A DNA stretch of 64,000 nucleotides from Chionis minor (Eukaryota; Chordata; Aves; Charadriiformes; Chionididae). The position numbers and the translations under genes are program-made. The stretch's first letter is position 1. The number at the start of each line of letters is the position of its first letter. Where the stretch lies: positions 124,001 through 188,000 of the forward strand of contig VZSF01000742.1 of NCBI GenBank assembly GCA_013398295.1, read 5' to 3'. A model generated the notes under the pieces. That model saw only the letters and a program-made list of their open reading frames with translations. It did not search any database and was not told the DNA's origin. This document shows positions 22,610 through 35,549 of this stretch, piece after piece.

Positions 22610-24989
22610 CTTTTTTAAGGAATAATGCATTTAACATCATAAAAACTAGTGAAGATATGTAGAATAACTATGGTGCAACTTTAATTTTATGAAGTTAATG
22701 TGATTCCAGGTTGATAGCACTTCTTTAAGTTTGGACCTACCACAGTCAAATCAATCCTGTATCTCCTGTATCTCTATGCATAGAAATAGTTGATTACTAT
22801 TTTGCTAATATGATCTATATAACTCAGAAATGACTTTATTTCATACTCCATAACGACAATGCCTATGTTTCCAGAGTTAGTAATGCATAACTGCATCCTA
22901 AAAAAAAAGTTGCAAGTTCTGTGTTTGAACTTTTTCTTTTTTTTTTTTTTTTTTAATGAAGGAATCTTCACACCCATGCTGTTTGCAGTGAAATCCTGTA
23001 GCATAAATATTCTGTATGAACATGTATCATTCCCTTTACAGAATCTTCTGGGAAAGGAAAGCAGCATTGAACAAATGTTAAAATAATTTTAAACTTTGTT
23101 GTCTACGAAGGTGAAACTGACCCAGGTACTCTTAAGCCTCAGTCAAGGTATGTTGAAATCAGTGGAGCAGCTGCACTGATTTCAGCGGTATTCAATCTAA
23201 ACTATCTTTTATGTCCCAGTCTGTGTTCTGGCAAAAAAAATACATACACATATATACATACTTTTATGAAGTCCTTTTTTAGTAATTGTTTCTATTTCTC
23301 TGCTTCACCTCACTCCCAAGCAAACAGTGGATATAGTGTCTCTCCTTTTACTCTGTTTCTTTTGTTACACTTCTGCATTTATTACCCTGCAGCATGAATG
23401 CTAAATAAGACTATGAAAAGCCTTAAATTAATTGTAGACCAGTATAATTAATATCTGCTATCCTTTCTAGAAGTATTAAAGCACAGGTTGTACCACTCCT
23501 CTGCTCGTATCCTTATACATTTAGATCTTAATTCATCTAAGGACACCTTTCACTACTCTGGTGAAAAAGAGGATACTGAACAAAACAAGACCTTTTGTTT
23601 CCATTAGGACCACCTGTCTTATACATGGGAGATTTAATTGTTTTCAGAATAGCTTCATTAACGTCTGAAAGTGTTACCAACACAGACCTCCCCAGAGCCA
23701 GGATGCTAATTGGAAGGAAAACTGGCCTTACAGTAGTTGAAGAATTGTGTCTTCTTTAAGAGAGCAGGAAGGCTCATTCAATCATTCACAGAGTGTTTCT
23801 GCCAGAAAGTAGGAATAACTGCCAGTTATATGAAGCTAGAGAATACTTGTGACAAATGAGTTATTCCCACAGTCAAATAGCCTCATAAGACAACCAACAA
23901 TAGTAAGCCTAATAATGATTATGTAAACGATATTAAGAAGTCCATCAAATTCCATGTAGTCCAAGCAATGTCCTTTATGGCCAGCATTATCTGTCGTCTT
24001 AGATGTCCCTAGCTCGGTGGGTTAGGCATGTTTGGAGGGTGCCATATGAACGCTTGGATTGCCTCCTTAGGCAGCCAGCGTTGTCAGTAGTAACACTTCT
24101 GTCCTTTGTCACATTTATTCTGATTTTATATTAAAGCTCTTGTAAGTCTGACCAAAAAAATCTATACAGAACTAAAGAGTAAGTGTAAATATAGAGCATA
24201 AAATTAAAACAGACAGGTGAATGATAAAAACATAGATCCTATTACAAATTAGCGCATGATATCAAGAGCTGTTAAAATAATTTTAAGTTTTGTATCAATG
24301 GTCAGGCCTTTAGAACCTGCATTAAAAAATACTTGAATTAAAAATAGGCACTGTGGGGAAGGAAATCACCCTCAAACTTACTTATAAGAATCACTACCTA
24401 ATGAATCAAATAGGAATATTTTTGACCAAAAATAAATTACTGTAATTATCAGTCAGATCCTAAAACTTCTATATTTTTTTCCCAATGGGGGCTGGTCTTT
24501 TACATATTTTCTAGAGGATTTTTCTAGAAATCAGAAGTGCATTACAGCTGTTCCTATCCAATGAAGGGAGGGTAAAATAAAACCCAGATCCTGCCTAATA
24601 ACTCAGGCTTATTGCTTTTTGACCATTGCAACTGTAAGAATATTTTCTGGCCGTTTAACAAAATTGACAGAAGAAAGTCCACTTTCAAGTCCTTGACAGA
24701 CAAGAGTACAATGGAAATAAATGTGTGTGCTTCTGAATATAAACAGGGAGCATAGTCCAAATGGCCAAGCATACAAATATGAACTCATTTAGTGGCCACA
24801 AGTGGTTGTGTATCTCAGAAATGTACCATGAATAAACTACAATGTTCTTTTGCTGGGGCTGAGATGTGGATGTGAGCTGCAACCAGCTCTCTGGCCAAGA
24901 CTGTCAATGCTAAAGAAAGTTTCTGTGTTCTTGCTGGCATTTGAGGAGTTGTGAGCTATGATCTGTGCTTGCTATGTTGGCAAAAGAAT

Positions 24990-26400
24990 AGGAAAGGTCA
25001 CCCCATCTCAGCAGTGAAACTGTCAGTAACAAAAGGATAATCCTCCTCAGGCTCAACAGCAGTTACAGGGAAGTTGATGCTAAGGTCGAGCAACAAGGCA
25101 AGACCAATACTAGTGCCAATGAACCTGTCAACATTAAACACCTCTCTTTCAGAGAAGTACTTCAACACTTCAATATTCTGTGATTCAGACTGTATCTTGA
25201 CACGGTAGGGTTTTTTTTCCCTTGATTCTTAGGTGAAGCTAAAGCTGTCAGACATACTAGAGGCCAAGCAGACAAGGCCGGACCCAGAAAAAGGACAGCC
25301 CTTCAAAGTCTGAAGGTGACATTACAGGATCCCAGCAACAGATACAAAAAAGCCCAACCAATTCAGTGGATATTTTACACTCTGTGTGTGTACTTGCATT
25401 TCTGAGCTTGGCAGCCACACAGGTGCTGGCATTGCTACTTACTCTAAAATTGCAGTCTGTATCAGATTGTGTACTGAGAAAAGGAATAAGCTTTTACTAC
25501 CACGGATGGCATCAGCACCTAAAAGAAATGGCCAGACCAAGCAAAGTTTCCAATGAAATCAGGATGTATGTAAGCCAGTTAATGGAAAAATTTCATCAGC
25601 AGAGGGGGAAAATAATTTTAGACATCACTTCTCCAACCAACACCCAAGATCTCAGTGCTGTAATCGGAAATTATACTGTCATGGTGCCCTTTGCTCATGT
25701 TGACAGTATTTCCAAGTGTGTTGCCTTTTTGTTTCTATGCCAGCTTGATATTACAGCAGTTCCAATGATAGGGAATAACTTGAGAGATTTTTCCAGTACC
25801 AGACTCAATGCCAATAGCTTTTTGAAACTTTTTCCCACCTTCTTCCACTCAGCATAACCAAATGCAAAATAGATGCAGCCAAAACAAGTGATCATCATCA
25901 GGAGGTACTGCATTTTATTACCACCTTCCAAATCACGGCGATAAAGGTACCACTCCTTGAGAATGGGCTTTATGTCAAATACAATGGTAGCTTAGCTATG
26001 ACAATTACTAGGGTGTAATATACGAGTCTTACCCTGTTTTTATCAATGAGCTTATTGAAAGGAAGGACTAGTTGCGAGTCCTCTCTCTGCAGGATAATCT
26101 CTGACAAGTTTGAGAGGTGTGGGCCACATATTACTGGGTGGTCAGCAACTGGAGTCTCGAAACTAGTGATGAGTTAATAAATCCACTCAGAATTCTGCCA
26201 GGGAACAATGCCACCAGTGTGTAAGCATAAAGATAAATAGATTTTACTTACGTAAGCCTTCAAAAATCTGTGTGTGCTTAATAGAGAGTTGATAAAAGGG
26301 AAGAGCTGCATTCTTAAAGAATCTATACCCATAAAGCAAGCTCAGACCTCTTCTTCTTCCTTGACTAGTCTAACATAGCAGCTAAGAAAGTGCACTCTCC
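24990..26400 (-). pseudogene. broken coding-like tract, possible pseudogene or exon cluster
   Basis: Several minus-strand segments look protein-like but lie in different frames and contain stops. From upstream they include a segment near 26250-26360 (with LLYGYRFFKNAALPFYQL), one near 26000-26190 (with ETPVADHPVICGPHLSN), one near 25700-25980 containing a hydrophobic stretch MQYLLMMITCFGCIYF, and one near 24995-25205 (with FIGTSIGLALLLDLSINF). Two sit before donor-like sites (GTAAGTAA near 26251 and GTAAGA near 26032), so real exons are possible. The hydrophobic stretches hint at a membrane protein. The opposite strand has a 163-codon frame (25366-25857) that may be the shadow or the real signal. 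I cannot name a parent gene. Confidence 0.2.
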
Positions 26401-29400
26401 TTTGAATTGTCACCAGGCTTTGCATCTGCTGATGCCTGAGAGCAAATGATTATTATTTTTTTAATTATTTTCTTCTTCTTTTCTGTGCACCACTGCAGGA
26501 CCAAATCTGTGCTTTTCTAAATTGGTTACCTATTCCACCCCCTACCTGGCCAGGTAGGGATGGATACTGGGATTAACAATGGTGAGTTTATTTCTTCCAT
26601 AGGAGACAGAAAGAGAGCAAAAGAGATTTGATGGGGATTTGGGATACAAGATGAAAACCAGAACTGTCTGGATGAAGAAATCAGATGTTGCTAAGAGAGA
26701 CAAGGATACTAAACAGTGCCGTGAAGCCTGCACCTGACCTTTTTGTACATCAAATAAAGTAAGGGTCTGGTAGAAATCGTTCTGTGATCATGTAATTAAG
26801 ATCTGTATCATAATCTGAAAAAGTTGTGTTTGCATATGAGAATTTAGTTGTAATTTCATAACTTTGTGTACTTGAGTTTGCAACCACAGCTATGTTCTAT
26901 TAATGCAGTTTTTGTGTGTAAGGCTGGATATTACAGCAAAAGAATGGAGTCTTAATGAAGGTTTTTTGTTGCTTCAAGCTTGTACTGACTTCATTGCTCA
27001 CAAGCGCCTATATAAACAGGAAGCTTTTTTTCCTAGTTTCTTTCTAGTGATGCCATTTATAGGAAAAAAAAACCTAATAGGCACAAATAAGACTCAAACG
27101 TCTAGATGCCTTTTGTGCCATTGAAGGTCTCAGAATGTTATGATACCCCGAACCATTTGTATTTGTTGTAGGCTACAGTTAGAATACAATTCTACCATCA
27201 GATTTGGGGTTTGCTCTCTGAAATTATACTCACAACAGGTATTTTCCCTTCTGAGGATTTTTGAAGAAACTGGGACACTAATGAATTACATTTTTGGAAG
27301 AATATTTTGACAGCATTGGTGTAACAGGGCATGAACAGCAAGACAATCCTATCCACCAGCATACACATGGTAAAGGCTTAGACACAAGTGATACCTGCCT
27401 GACAAATTGGGTGCTATAAGATACAGCTGTCATTGCTTGATTTCCATCCATTTGCCCCATTACCTTGCTAGATTACTTGTTTTATATACCAGTAATCAGG
27501 TGCACGCAATGATTCTTTTGGTAATCTCCCTCACTACTGCTGAGCAAATTTAGACAGTTGTGGCCTACCCTTCCTGTGGTGACTTGTAGCAGAATGGCCA
27601 TAGAACTAACTTCAGGTGACAAAATGTCAAATCCATGAGAGGTGCAAGCAGAGAATACTGTCTTAAGACATTAGAAGGCTGATTTGAAGGAGGAATTGCA
27701 CCAGCTGAATTAATATCATGCTACAGTCAATTTTCTAGATCTATGTTCCTTCTGCTAGGAAAGGAGGCAGCCTTTGGGAGAATACTAATTTTCGTTTTCC
27801 TCTGCTGCACAGAATAGCCTCAGAAGAAGGATGTAATTGAAGCCAATTGTCACAAAATGTTTGACTTGGCCAGAGAGCCAACTCAGAAGGATGCTTCAGA
27901 TAGGCAGTGCGATGGAGTTTCAGCATAGTGTACATCTCTGATATAATTGATGCTTAACATGCTGCTTCAGAGGCTCCTTTGAAGAAAAATGCAATAGACC
28001 CAGTCTCCAGGCTGTCCATAGGGTAATTGTACTGTTCCACACCAAGTCTAGTGAGACACTCTAATCTAGAATCTTAACATATATTGGACTGATTAGCATG
28101 CCTTGAATGACAGGATTACATAACAAGGTCAGTAGCCCCACAACTCTCTACTTGCCAATTAATTTTGATGCAAACAGATTTTTTTAAATTTTCTTTTATA
28201 TATATCATCTTCTTCCCTTACTTTTGTAAACAAAAATTAAAACTCCGAAGACAGCATTTGCAGACCCTGGGGCATCTGCCTTTCTCTGGAGACTGAAGAT
28301 GGTTATCTCAAAGGGATGTGTGAACTTCTTAGCAGGCCGCTAACTCCAGGAGTCTGAAAGCAATATGCATGCTGCCATTAGTGTGTGTCATTCCACCAGG
28401 GACAGAAAGATATGGACTTATTTTCCAAAATTGGGTGAAGTGGGAAGAGTAAATGCAGGAGGACAAGTAGTTAATAGAAATTACTAAGAAATGCAGGACT
28501 AAAAATATCTTGTCCCCACCAGTATAAATTCACACCTACTCCTCTCTGAGCAGGAAAGAGAAAAGAGAAATTTCCATCTTCAGCTTTCGAAACTTCATCT
28601 GACTCCTGGGTGCTGAGCACCAGATCTTCAGCTGGCAGATGTCAGCAGGCAGCGCTGAAACTTTACCATATTTTTGAAGGATCCATTATTCGACACCAGA
28701 CTGCCAACTTGAGTGTCAAAATCCCAAATGACTCTCAGCAGTACTTGAGGGCAAACAATCACAGCAATTGTCTGGGGACCTTGCACAATGTTGTTAGCCT
28801 GACAAGGCTAAACTAGGTGGCAGAGCTAACCATTCCGCAGATGGGTAGAATGTACGCTTCATTCCTTAGCCTCATCCTGTAGCTACTATGGCTGTTACCA
28901 GCTCTGCCTCCAATACTGCTGCTCAAACCTATTGCTTTCCTGAGACCTAGACATTAGTTCCTAACTAATGACACACTTCTGACAACCACATCAGCAGTTG
29001 CCTATTGCCTATTTAAACCAGACACCATAAATAACACTACAGAGTGGTCTTGGAGAGGGTGGTGAGCAGAGAAAAAGGAACCAAAGGGTTGCATCCTGTA
29101 CTTAGAAAATTTAGGTGAAATGAACACAACAGTACATCAGGCTGGAATGTAACTGGTGGAAATGTGGGCACAAATGGCTTTTTGAATGGTTAAGGCTCTT
29201 AATGAGAAAAATTACATAGCTTCTAATTGGCATGCATGTTAAAAACCATGCCCCAGACAAATGAAAATTATATGGGATTCTGAACATGCTGTGTAACATG
29301 AGTACAAATGAACAGGACTCAGAGGGAGGGGAAATTGTGAGTGAATTTTAGCAGTCATTGCAAATTATCTCAAATCAGTTCTTTATATTCATATGTTTTT

Positions 29401-32400
29401 GTGATGTCAAGCTGCAGAAGCTCAGGAATTTTCCAGAGCTTCTTGGAAGTGCCGTGGCTCAGTGGAGATCTGAGATTCTTTGGGTCAAGATTGAAGATCC
29501 CATCCCCAGCCTCAGTGAGTCACCAAAGTCTATGGATACCATATATGGGTACCTCACCCCCAGAATAGACAGATCCATGAATTCTTTAAAATCTTGTCTT
29601 GCATTCATACATACACAAAATAAGGGTCTTACTGTGAGACTGGGTGAATGAGTGATGCAGAATTCACTCCTAGAATTTCAGGGCCTCCACTAAAAATGCA
29701 CTGGAGGTATGTCTCATCAGGCACTGAACTTCTCCACTGATTTTGGCAGGAATCTGCTGCGTTGCCCTATGCTTAACAGTCCCTTTATTTGGCAAAAGAA
29801 CTCAACAATCTGAATTGGTTATCATGTAAGTAATTATTTCAGAGAGAACCAACAGGTGCAGTAGTAAAGATGAACTAGTTAGGTGGAATCTGCTACTGGT
29901 GTTATGAAAACATTGCTTTGGGAAATAAGTTCTTAAGTAGTAATTTGTATGTGATAAACATCTAGATTTGTTTGACATATGTTCCCTTCATGGGGGAAAA
30001 AAGAAATCAACCTGACTTCTCTAATTCTGTAGTTATAAGAACTTCCTTTCTCAATTTGTGATCTATACAATCTATGTTTCCAGATTCCCTTGATTTGTTA
30101 AAGCAGTAATTCATGGGTGCAAGTGGAAACATCGCGGCAGTGGGAGAGAGTAAAAACTAGCCAGAATAAAGAACAATTGTGTAGAGCACAGACAAAGGAC
30201 ATAAGAATTTGCTGCTTATTTTTTCTTTCCCTTCCCCATCCCCCTCCCCTTATGGCTTGCTTTGGTGGGAGCTGCAGTCTATAAGCTTTAACTCACTGTT
30301 AATGCTGGTTCTCAACGGGGAATATATACATTTAAATGTTCGTGCTGTTGTAGGCACTGAACATTAGCAACTTTTTTTTTACACTGCTATTCTATAAAAA
30401 GCATAAGGAATGCCCATAAGAGGATCTTTTCCTTTAGCAAAAAGACACAACCTGATTAGAACATTACATAATCTTAATACACATGTGGTATCTTTGGTAT
30501 CTAACTCAGAACTCAACTCCTGAAATGTTGGTGGTAATGGCATGCTGGAAAAGGTAAAATTGCCAGTATGATGACTTTTTCTTGGGTCATCCAGAACTGA
30601 TGGGTATTGCTAAATGAGAAGGGGCACATGGGAGGCAAAGAAAGATGGCTGCCGACAGTACAGGAGTCGCTATTACTTCTTCCTCTACAGCTGTGGCAAC
30701 AAGCCAATGCTTCAGCCACAAGCAGGCACAGGTTGGTGGTGGAATAGGAGCACTAACAGATTGCTGGCCTCCAGAGGCGGTTTGGTGTGTCTGAGCAGAA
30801 AGATCCCTAAAAGCAAGTAAATACAGATAAGCATGAAGAACACGTTGGGGGGGAAAAAAAAAAAAGAAAAAGGGGTTGGGGGGAGGAAGGGCTACAGCAG
30901 GGAGAAGAGATTGCAGCATGGTGAAAGTAAAGGTGGAGGTGGACAATGGAGCCAGAGACTTATGCAAAAATAAACACAAAGAATAAAGGAATAAGAAACT
31001 TTGTTGTTTCAGAGAAATGAAAGAAGAAAAATGAAGTCTGGGAGAAGATCATAGAGATAAAGCAGAGAAGACTAAAAGCATTTTCCGAATTGCATCCCAC
31101 AGATTTCCCCATGTGCTGAATGGCCAGCTAAACAAATCTTATCCAATTTGTGGAATATTCAAAATACCTTTATTTAATTTTGCAACCTCCTCCCTGGAAA
31201 TGCAGTACACTTGATATGTCCCACAAGTGGAACTACTGATTAATTTGACAAGTAATTAACTATTGAGCCCAACTGTCCCATCAGTAACCAACTTGAATAG
31301 AGACTGGTGAATGTGATGACAGGCAGCGGAACATAAATGAGTGAAATAATGGTAGTTCTATAGATGTTAAATGGAAATGACAAAACAGCTATGTTGGCTC
31401 TTGCCCACTCTGAACTTATTCACTAAGGAGGTATAGTCAGTCAGTCTCCAAATGTTACGTACCAAAGCAAAAGTTAAAAGGGCTGAGCCCATCCCTGATC
31501 TGATCTCTTACAAAACGGAGAGGGCATTTTATGAATATCCACTCTGAGTACAAATGAACGTAGAATTTAAGCAAGAACAGATATATTTGATTTATAAATA
31601 TAGTGTAGAGAACAATCCCTAATTTTTTGAGTTCTTTGCATCTTTCAAGGTCTCCTGCCCCTTTTCACCACTGAGGTTAATAATGCCTAATTATGGCAAA
31701 TGTTTCTCCCACATGGGCACTCCCAATCATCACACAGTTGACAATGAGAATGTTTGCAGCTACTTTTGTCTCTCACTGTAGACTGGTGAAACCCATACCA
31801 AAATACAAAGGAAAATGCTGCCTTCATCATAGCACCAAGGTCTTGTCCTTTCTGCTTCCAGCTTTATTAACAGAAAGATTGTTCAAAAAAAAGAACAAAC
31901 CCAACTACACCAACAACCAAAGCATCAAAGCAAAGTAACTCAGGGTTACTCAGGTTGCAAACTTAGGCTGAGCTGTTGCTGGCTTTCCTTCTCTTAGAAC
32001 ATTCTCCCAAATACTCAGTGTCTAACAGTCCACATCTGCCTCCAGTAGGCAGCAGGAGATTCTGGCAGGTCTCAGTCTCTGCTATGAGTCTGGGGCAGCA
32101 AGAGGTTCCTGCTCAATTTGTCAAGTCCAATTTAAAGTTCAGCTAAAGATTTTTGTGTTATGAGGGTTTCACTGCCCCTTTCTGCAGAATGCAATGCAGA
32201 TGAAACATTTGAATTAGCAAAAGGGTATTGCAGAGTTTGCGGTGCAAAATTAGACCAGATAAAATTGCAGAGGGAGCATTTTTAAGAGAAAGAGAAACAA
32301 ATGCTACACTGGGATTAGAGTCCTCAGAGAGAGAAAGTTAGAAGTGGAACTCTGTGACTTCAAGGGGTTTTGGAAAATGGCAGCTTATTCCTTGGAGAAT

Positions 32401-35000
32401 GCACAAACAAACCAGCGAGTAGAGAGGGGTGATGCCAGATGCTGCAACAACTGCACTGAAGTAGGAGGGGAGGAGATGAAGTAAAGGAAACATGTTCCAG
32501 TATAATAGGCAGCTAGAGGAATATTACTTCAGGAAATAAAAGCATAAGAATAAAAAAATACAGTGGTCCAGCATACTGGAAACTGGAGGTTAATGTGGAG
32601 CTCTATTGTCTCCCAAAGGCAGAGACAATTTATTTTTAATGAAAATTTTATTATTGTTGCCCATCTCCATGATACAGACGATCATGGCTCTGGGATCTCA
32701 CAGAGACAAAGTTACAGCCAGACAACTATTGCCACAGCAAGTGACAGAGGAAAAAGGTTTGTCGTGCTGGTGTCAGGGTTTCCATGGAAGATGCAGAGGG
32801 GGAAGAAAAAAAGTGCTTTGAAGATGCTCTACACAATCATTTAAGTTTCAAGCTGGGACTGACGTAAATCTCACATTAAGAATGAAGGATGGCAGGGGGG
32901 CTGTGGGACTAGAAGCCAGCAATGGACCACCCCAGGAAGACAGTTTTTCACTTACATGTTAACTTCACAATATGCAGCTTTCATTCCTGTTGATGTTGAT
33001 GCATCCTTATGTCTCTAGCAGCTGCCTATGCACAGTATGCATTACAGTAGAGGAATAACTAGTCAGAGAATGCTTTCTCATGAGACTAAGCTAAGCAAGA
33101 TGCCTGTCTGGTGGTAGCTAGCTTCTTTACTAATAAACAATTCAAACCATTACATAGGACTGGCTCCAACACTCAGTCAGCCTCTGCCTTACAGAAAAGC
33201 TGACAGTTAGGCCAATTTTAAAGCATACAAATCCCCTAGTCTGGACTGCATCTTTCTCAAGAGAAGCAGAACTCAGCTTAAAAAACAAAACAAAATACCC
33301 TGAAACCCCTAGTTTTAAGAGGAGCTTGTCACTAGATAGGTAGCCAATAAAAGAGTGTTTTAAACCACTTTTCCCTGGCATCCCTTTCACCTGTGACTCT
33401 TGAACTGAAAATCAGCTCACAGGAGCACTGTAATCACAGAAGCAACAATATCAAGCCCTGACCCCTCTTTCTGTGAAACACAAATGGAGGGACAGCTGAG
33501 AATATGCTTTGTTGGGGTAGAAGCAGCAGTACAGAAAGTATTCATTTACTTAGCAATTAGGACAACCTCTTCTTTAATTAGCACATCATGGTCTGAACTT
33601 TGCTAATAGAACCTGCCTACACTGCACGCTAACCATGGATTAGGTAATCTTGCACTTGGAACATATGGCAGCCTACCATGCTTCTGCATCCTGACATTCT
33701 CCACACTAGCACCCTGTTCTCAGGTCCCACATCTGCAGGCGTGCTGTGGGTGGTGGTAATGAATGATACATCCTTGTGGGTTTCTCACCCTGGACTCATG
33801 ATCCCACATCCCATCACACATTTCTCTGGGCTGGCAGGCACAGGGTGCTGTGGAACGGCTTCTGTGCACTCTCTTGGGATTTGGGAGATTACTATCTATA
33901 CCAAAGGAAATAGTTTCCTGCTATTAGCTTAGCAAATATGTAGAGGAATAAGAACTGCCTCACTGACCAAGCAGCCCCCCTTGGCTTCTTCTCCCTAATT
34001 ACTACTCCATGCTACCCTCTTCCTGAGCTTCTTCCCAAGGGGCATCACTAACTTTTGTAGGAAATCACCAAAATGCAGTGGAACCAGCAATAACAGAATA
34101 CACTTTTCTAGAAAATACATCATATGGGTTTGTAGTGTGCTTGTGCTCTGTTTCTGCCCCAATATTACAGGGGAAAAATAATTAAATGAAAACCTGATCA
34201 AGAAAAACTAAATATCTGGATAAAAACAAGTTTTAAGTAAAAATAAAAATGAGGGTTTCCAAAACCATTGTTGTAGCTCTAACTACAGCTCATATAGAAC
34301 CATTGAAAGTTCTATCAATGTGGCAATAGTAGCGCTAAGTTTAGACCAGACAGTAAAACTGATCTGAGATACCATGTGCTCAAATATTTATTCTGGGATG
34401 AGTTCTGTACTGACATGAGTATTAGAGAGGTAGAGTCCAAAGCTATCATGGGTTTGCCTGTATAAAATCCTACCACTCCAGTGGAACAAATGGTGCTCTG
34501 AGACAATAGGTCTCACTAAGTGGGAGAAATAGTGCATTCAAAAGAGGAGACAACTAAATTTTGATTTTTTAAAATGCATTATTTAATAACATGAACATGA
34601 TATGAATTAAGGCAGCAAACTCTTCTCTCTCCCCCTCCAATTTTAATTAATTAACCCTGGGGTTTAGGGAAAGAACACAAGATCACATGCTGTGTTGAGA
34701 GAGCCTGCTCAGAAGAACAGTGGATGAGGCTGTGACTACTTGTGGGATCACATTCAGTATGCTTTTACCTATAGTTTACATAAGAGTGTATGTCAGGAAG
34801 TTTCTTAATTACAAGATTTACATGTTAGAAATGTCAAAGGAGAGCGTGTCACAATAAAGTAGAGATGATTTTTGTAGGTATTTGTTTGGGGGTTTGATTG
34901 GTTTGGTTTTTTTTAATGTTGAACAGCGTGAACTGAAAGAGAAAGCTGCTGGCATCCTACAAGACGAGAGATAGCTGTTCAAGATACCAGACACTCCTTG
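26400..35000. other. non-coding stretch, nothing confident
   Basis: No open frame here has both protein-like composition and splice sites, and no transposon boundary is visible. A purine- and G-rich tract lies at about 30846-30890. A short tRNA-like A-box (TGGCTCAGTGG, about 29456) stands alone without a foldable tRNA. TATA-like words occur as expected in AT-rich DNA. Confidence 0.5.
30846..30890. repeat. G/A-rich low-complexity tract
   Basis: A run of seven G is followed by twelve A, a further A-rich block, then GGGG, TT and GGGGGG. It is purine-only for most of its length and may form a non-B structure. No coding or element association is seen. Confidence 0.7.
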
Positions 35001-35007
35001 TAAATGT

Positions 35008-35542
35008 CACAGAATCACTCAGGTTGGAAGAGACCTTTGAGATCATGGAGTCCAGCCATCAACCTAACACAGCCAAACCCACCACTAAACCATGTCCCTC
35101 AGCACCACGTCTACCCATCTTTTAAATACCTCCAGGGATGGCGATTCCACCACCTCCCTGGGCGGTCTGGTCCAATGCTTTACAACCATTTCTGTGAAGA
35201 AGTTTTTCCTAATATCCAACCTAAACCTCCCCTGGCGTTACTTGAGGATGTTTCCTCTTGTCCTATCACTTGTTGTTTGGGAAAAGAGACTGACCCCCAC
35301 CTCGCTACAACCTCCTTTCAGGTAGTTGTAGAGAGTGATAAGGTCTCCCCTCAGCCTCCTTTTCTCCAGGCTAAACAACCCCAGCTCACTCATCTGCTTC
35401 TCATAAGACTTGTTCTCTAGACCCCTCACCAGCTTTGTTGCCCTTCTCCGGACATTCTCCAGCACCTCAATGTCCCTCCTATACTGTGGCGCCCAAAACT
35501 GGACACAGTACTCGAGGTGTGTCCTCACCAGTGCTGAGTACA
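35008..35542 (-). mobile_element. CR1 LINE 3' fragment
   Basis: The minus strand encodes the C-terminal end of CR1 ORF2, with motifs [12 protein letters not shown] and [17 protein letters not shown]. It runs into the CR1 3' end at 35008 (plus strand CACAGAATCACTCAGGTTGG). It is 5'-truncated at about 35542, at the ALVR segment downstream of the reverse transcriptase. The frame is open for about 100 codons before being lost, so the copy is moderately young. No target-site duplication is visible, as is usual for CR1. Confidence 0.93.
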
Positions 35543-35549
35543 TGTCCTC

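Larger units (their letters stand above)
19074..24980. other. AT-rich stretch without a recognisable gene
   Basis: Right of the gap the composition drops at once to AT-rich. Apart from simple repeats listed separately, I see only short chance frames. A poly-T run of about 20 nt at 22933-22954 and a G run at about 19812-19820 are the main low-complexity tracts. A candidate remnant of an ancient amniote repeat (TGAAATCAGTGGAG type) lies near 23155-23190, too degraded to name. Confidence 0.5.

Noticed and set aside
29450..29530. tRNA-like A-box (TGGCTCAGTGG) suggesting a tRNA or tRNA-derived SINE
   Set aside because: No proper B-box at the right distance and no cloverleaf could be drawn.
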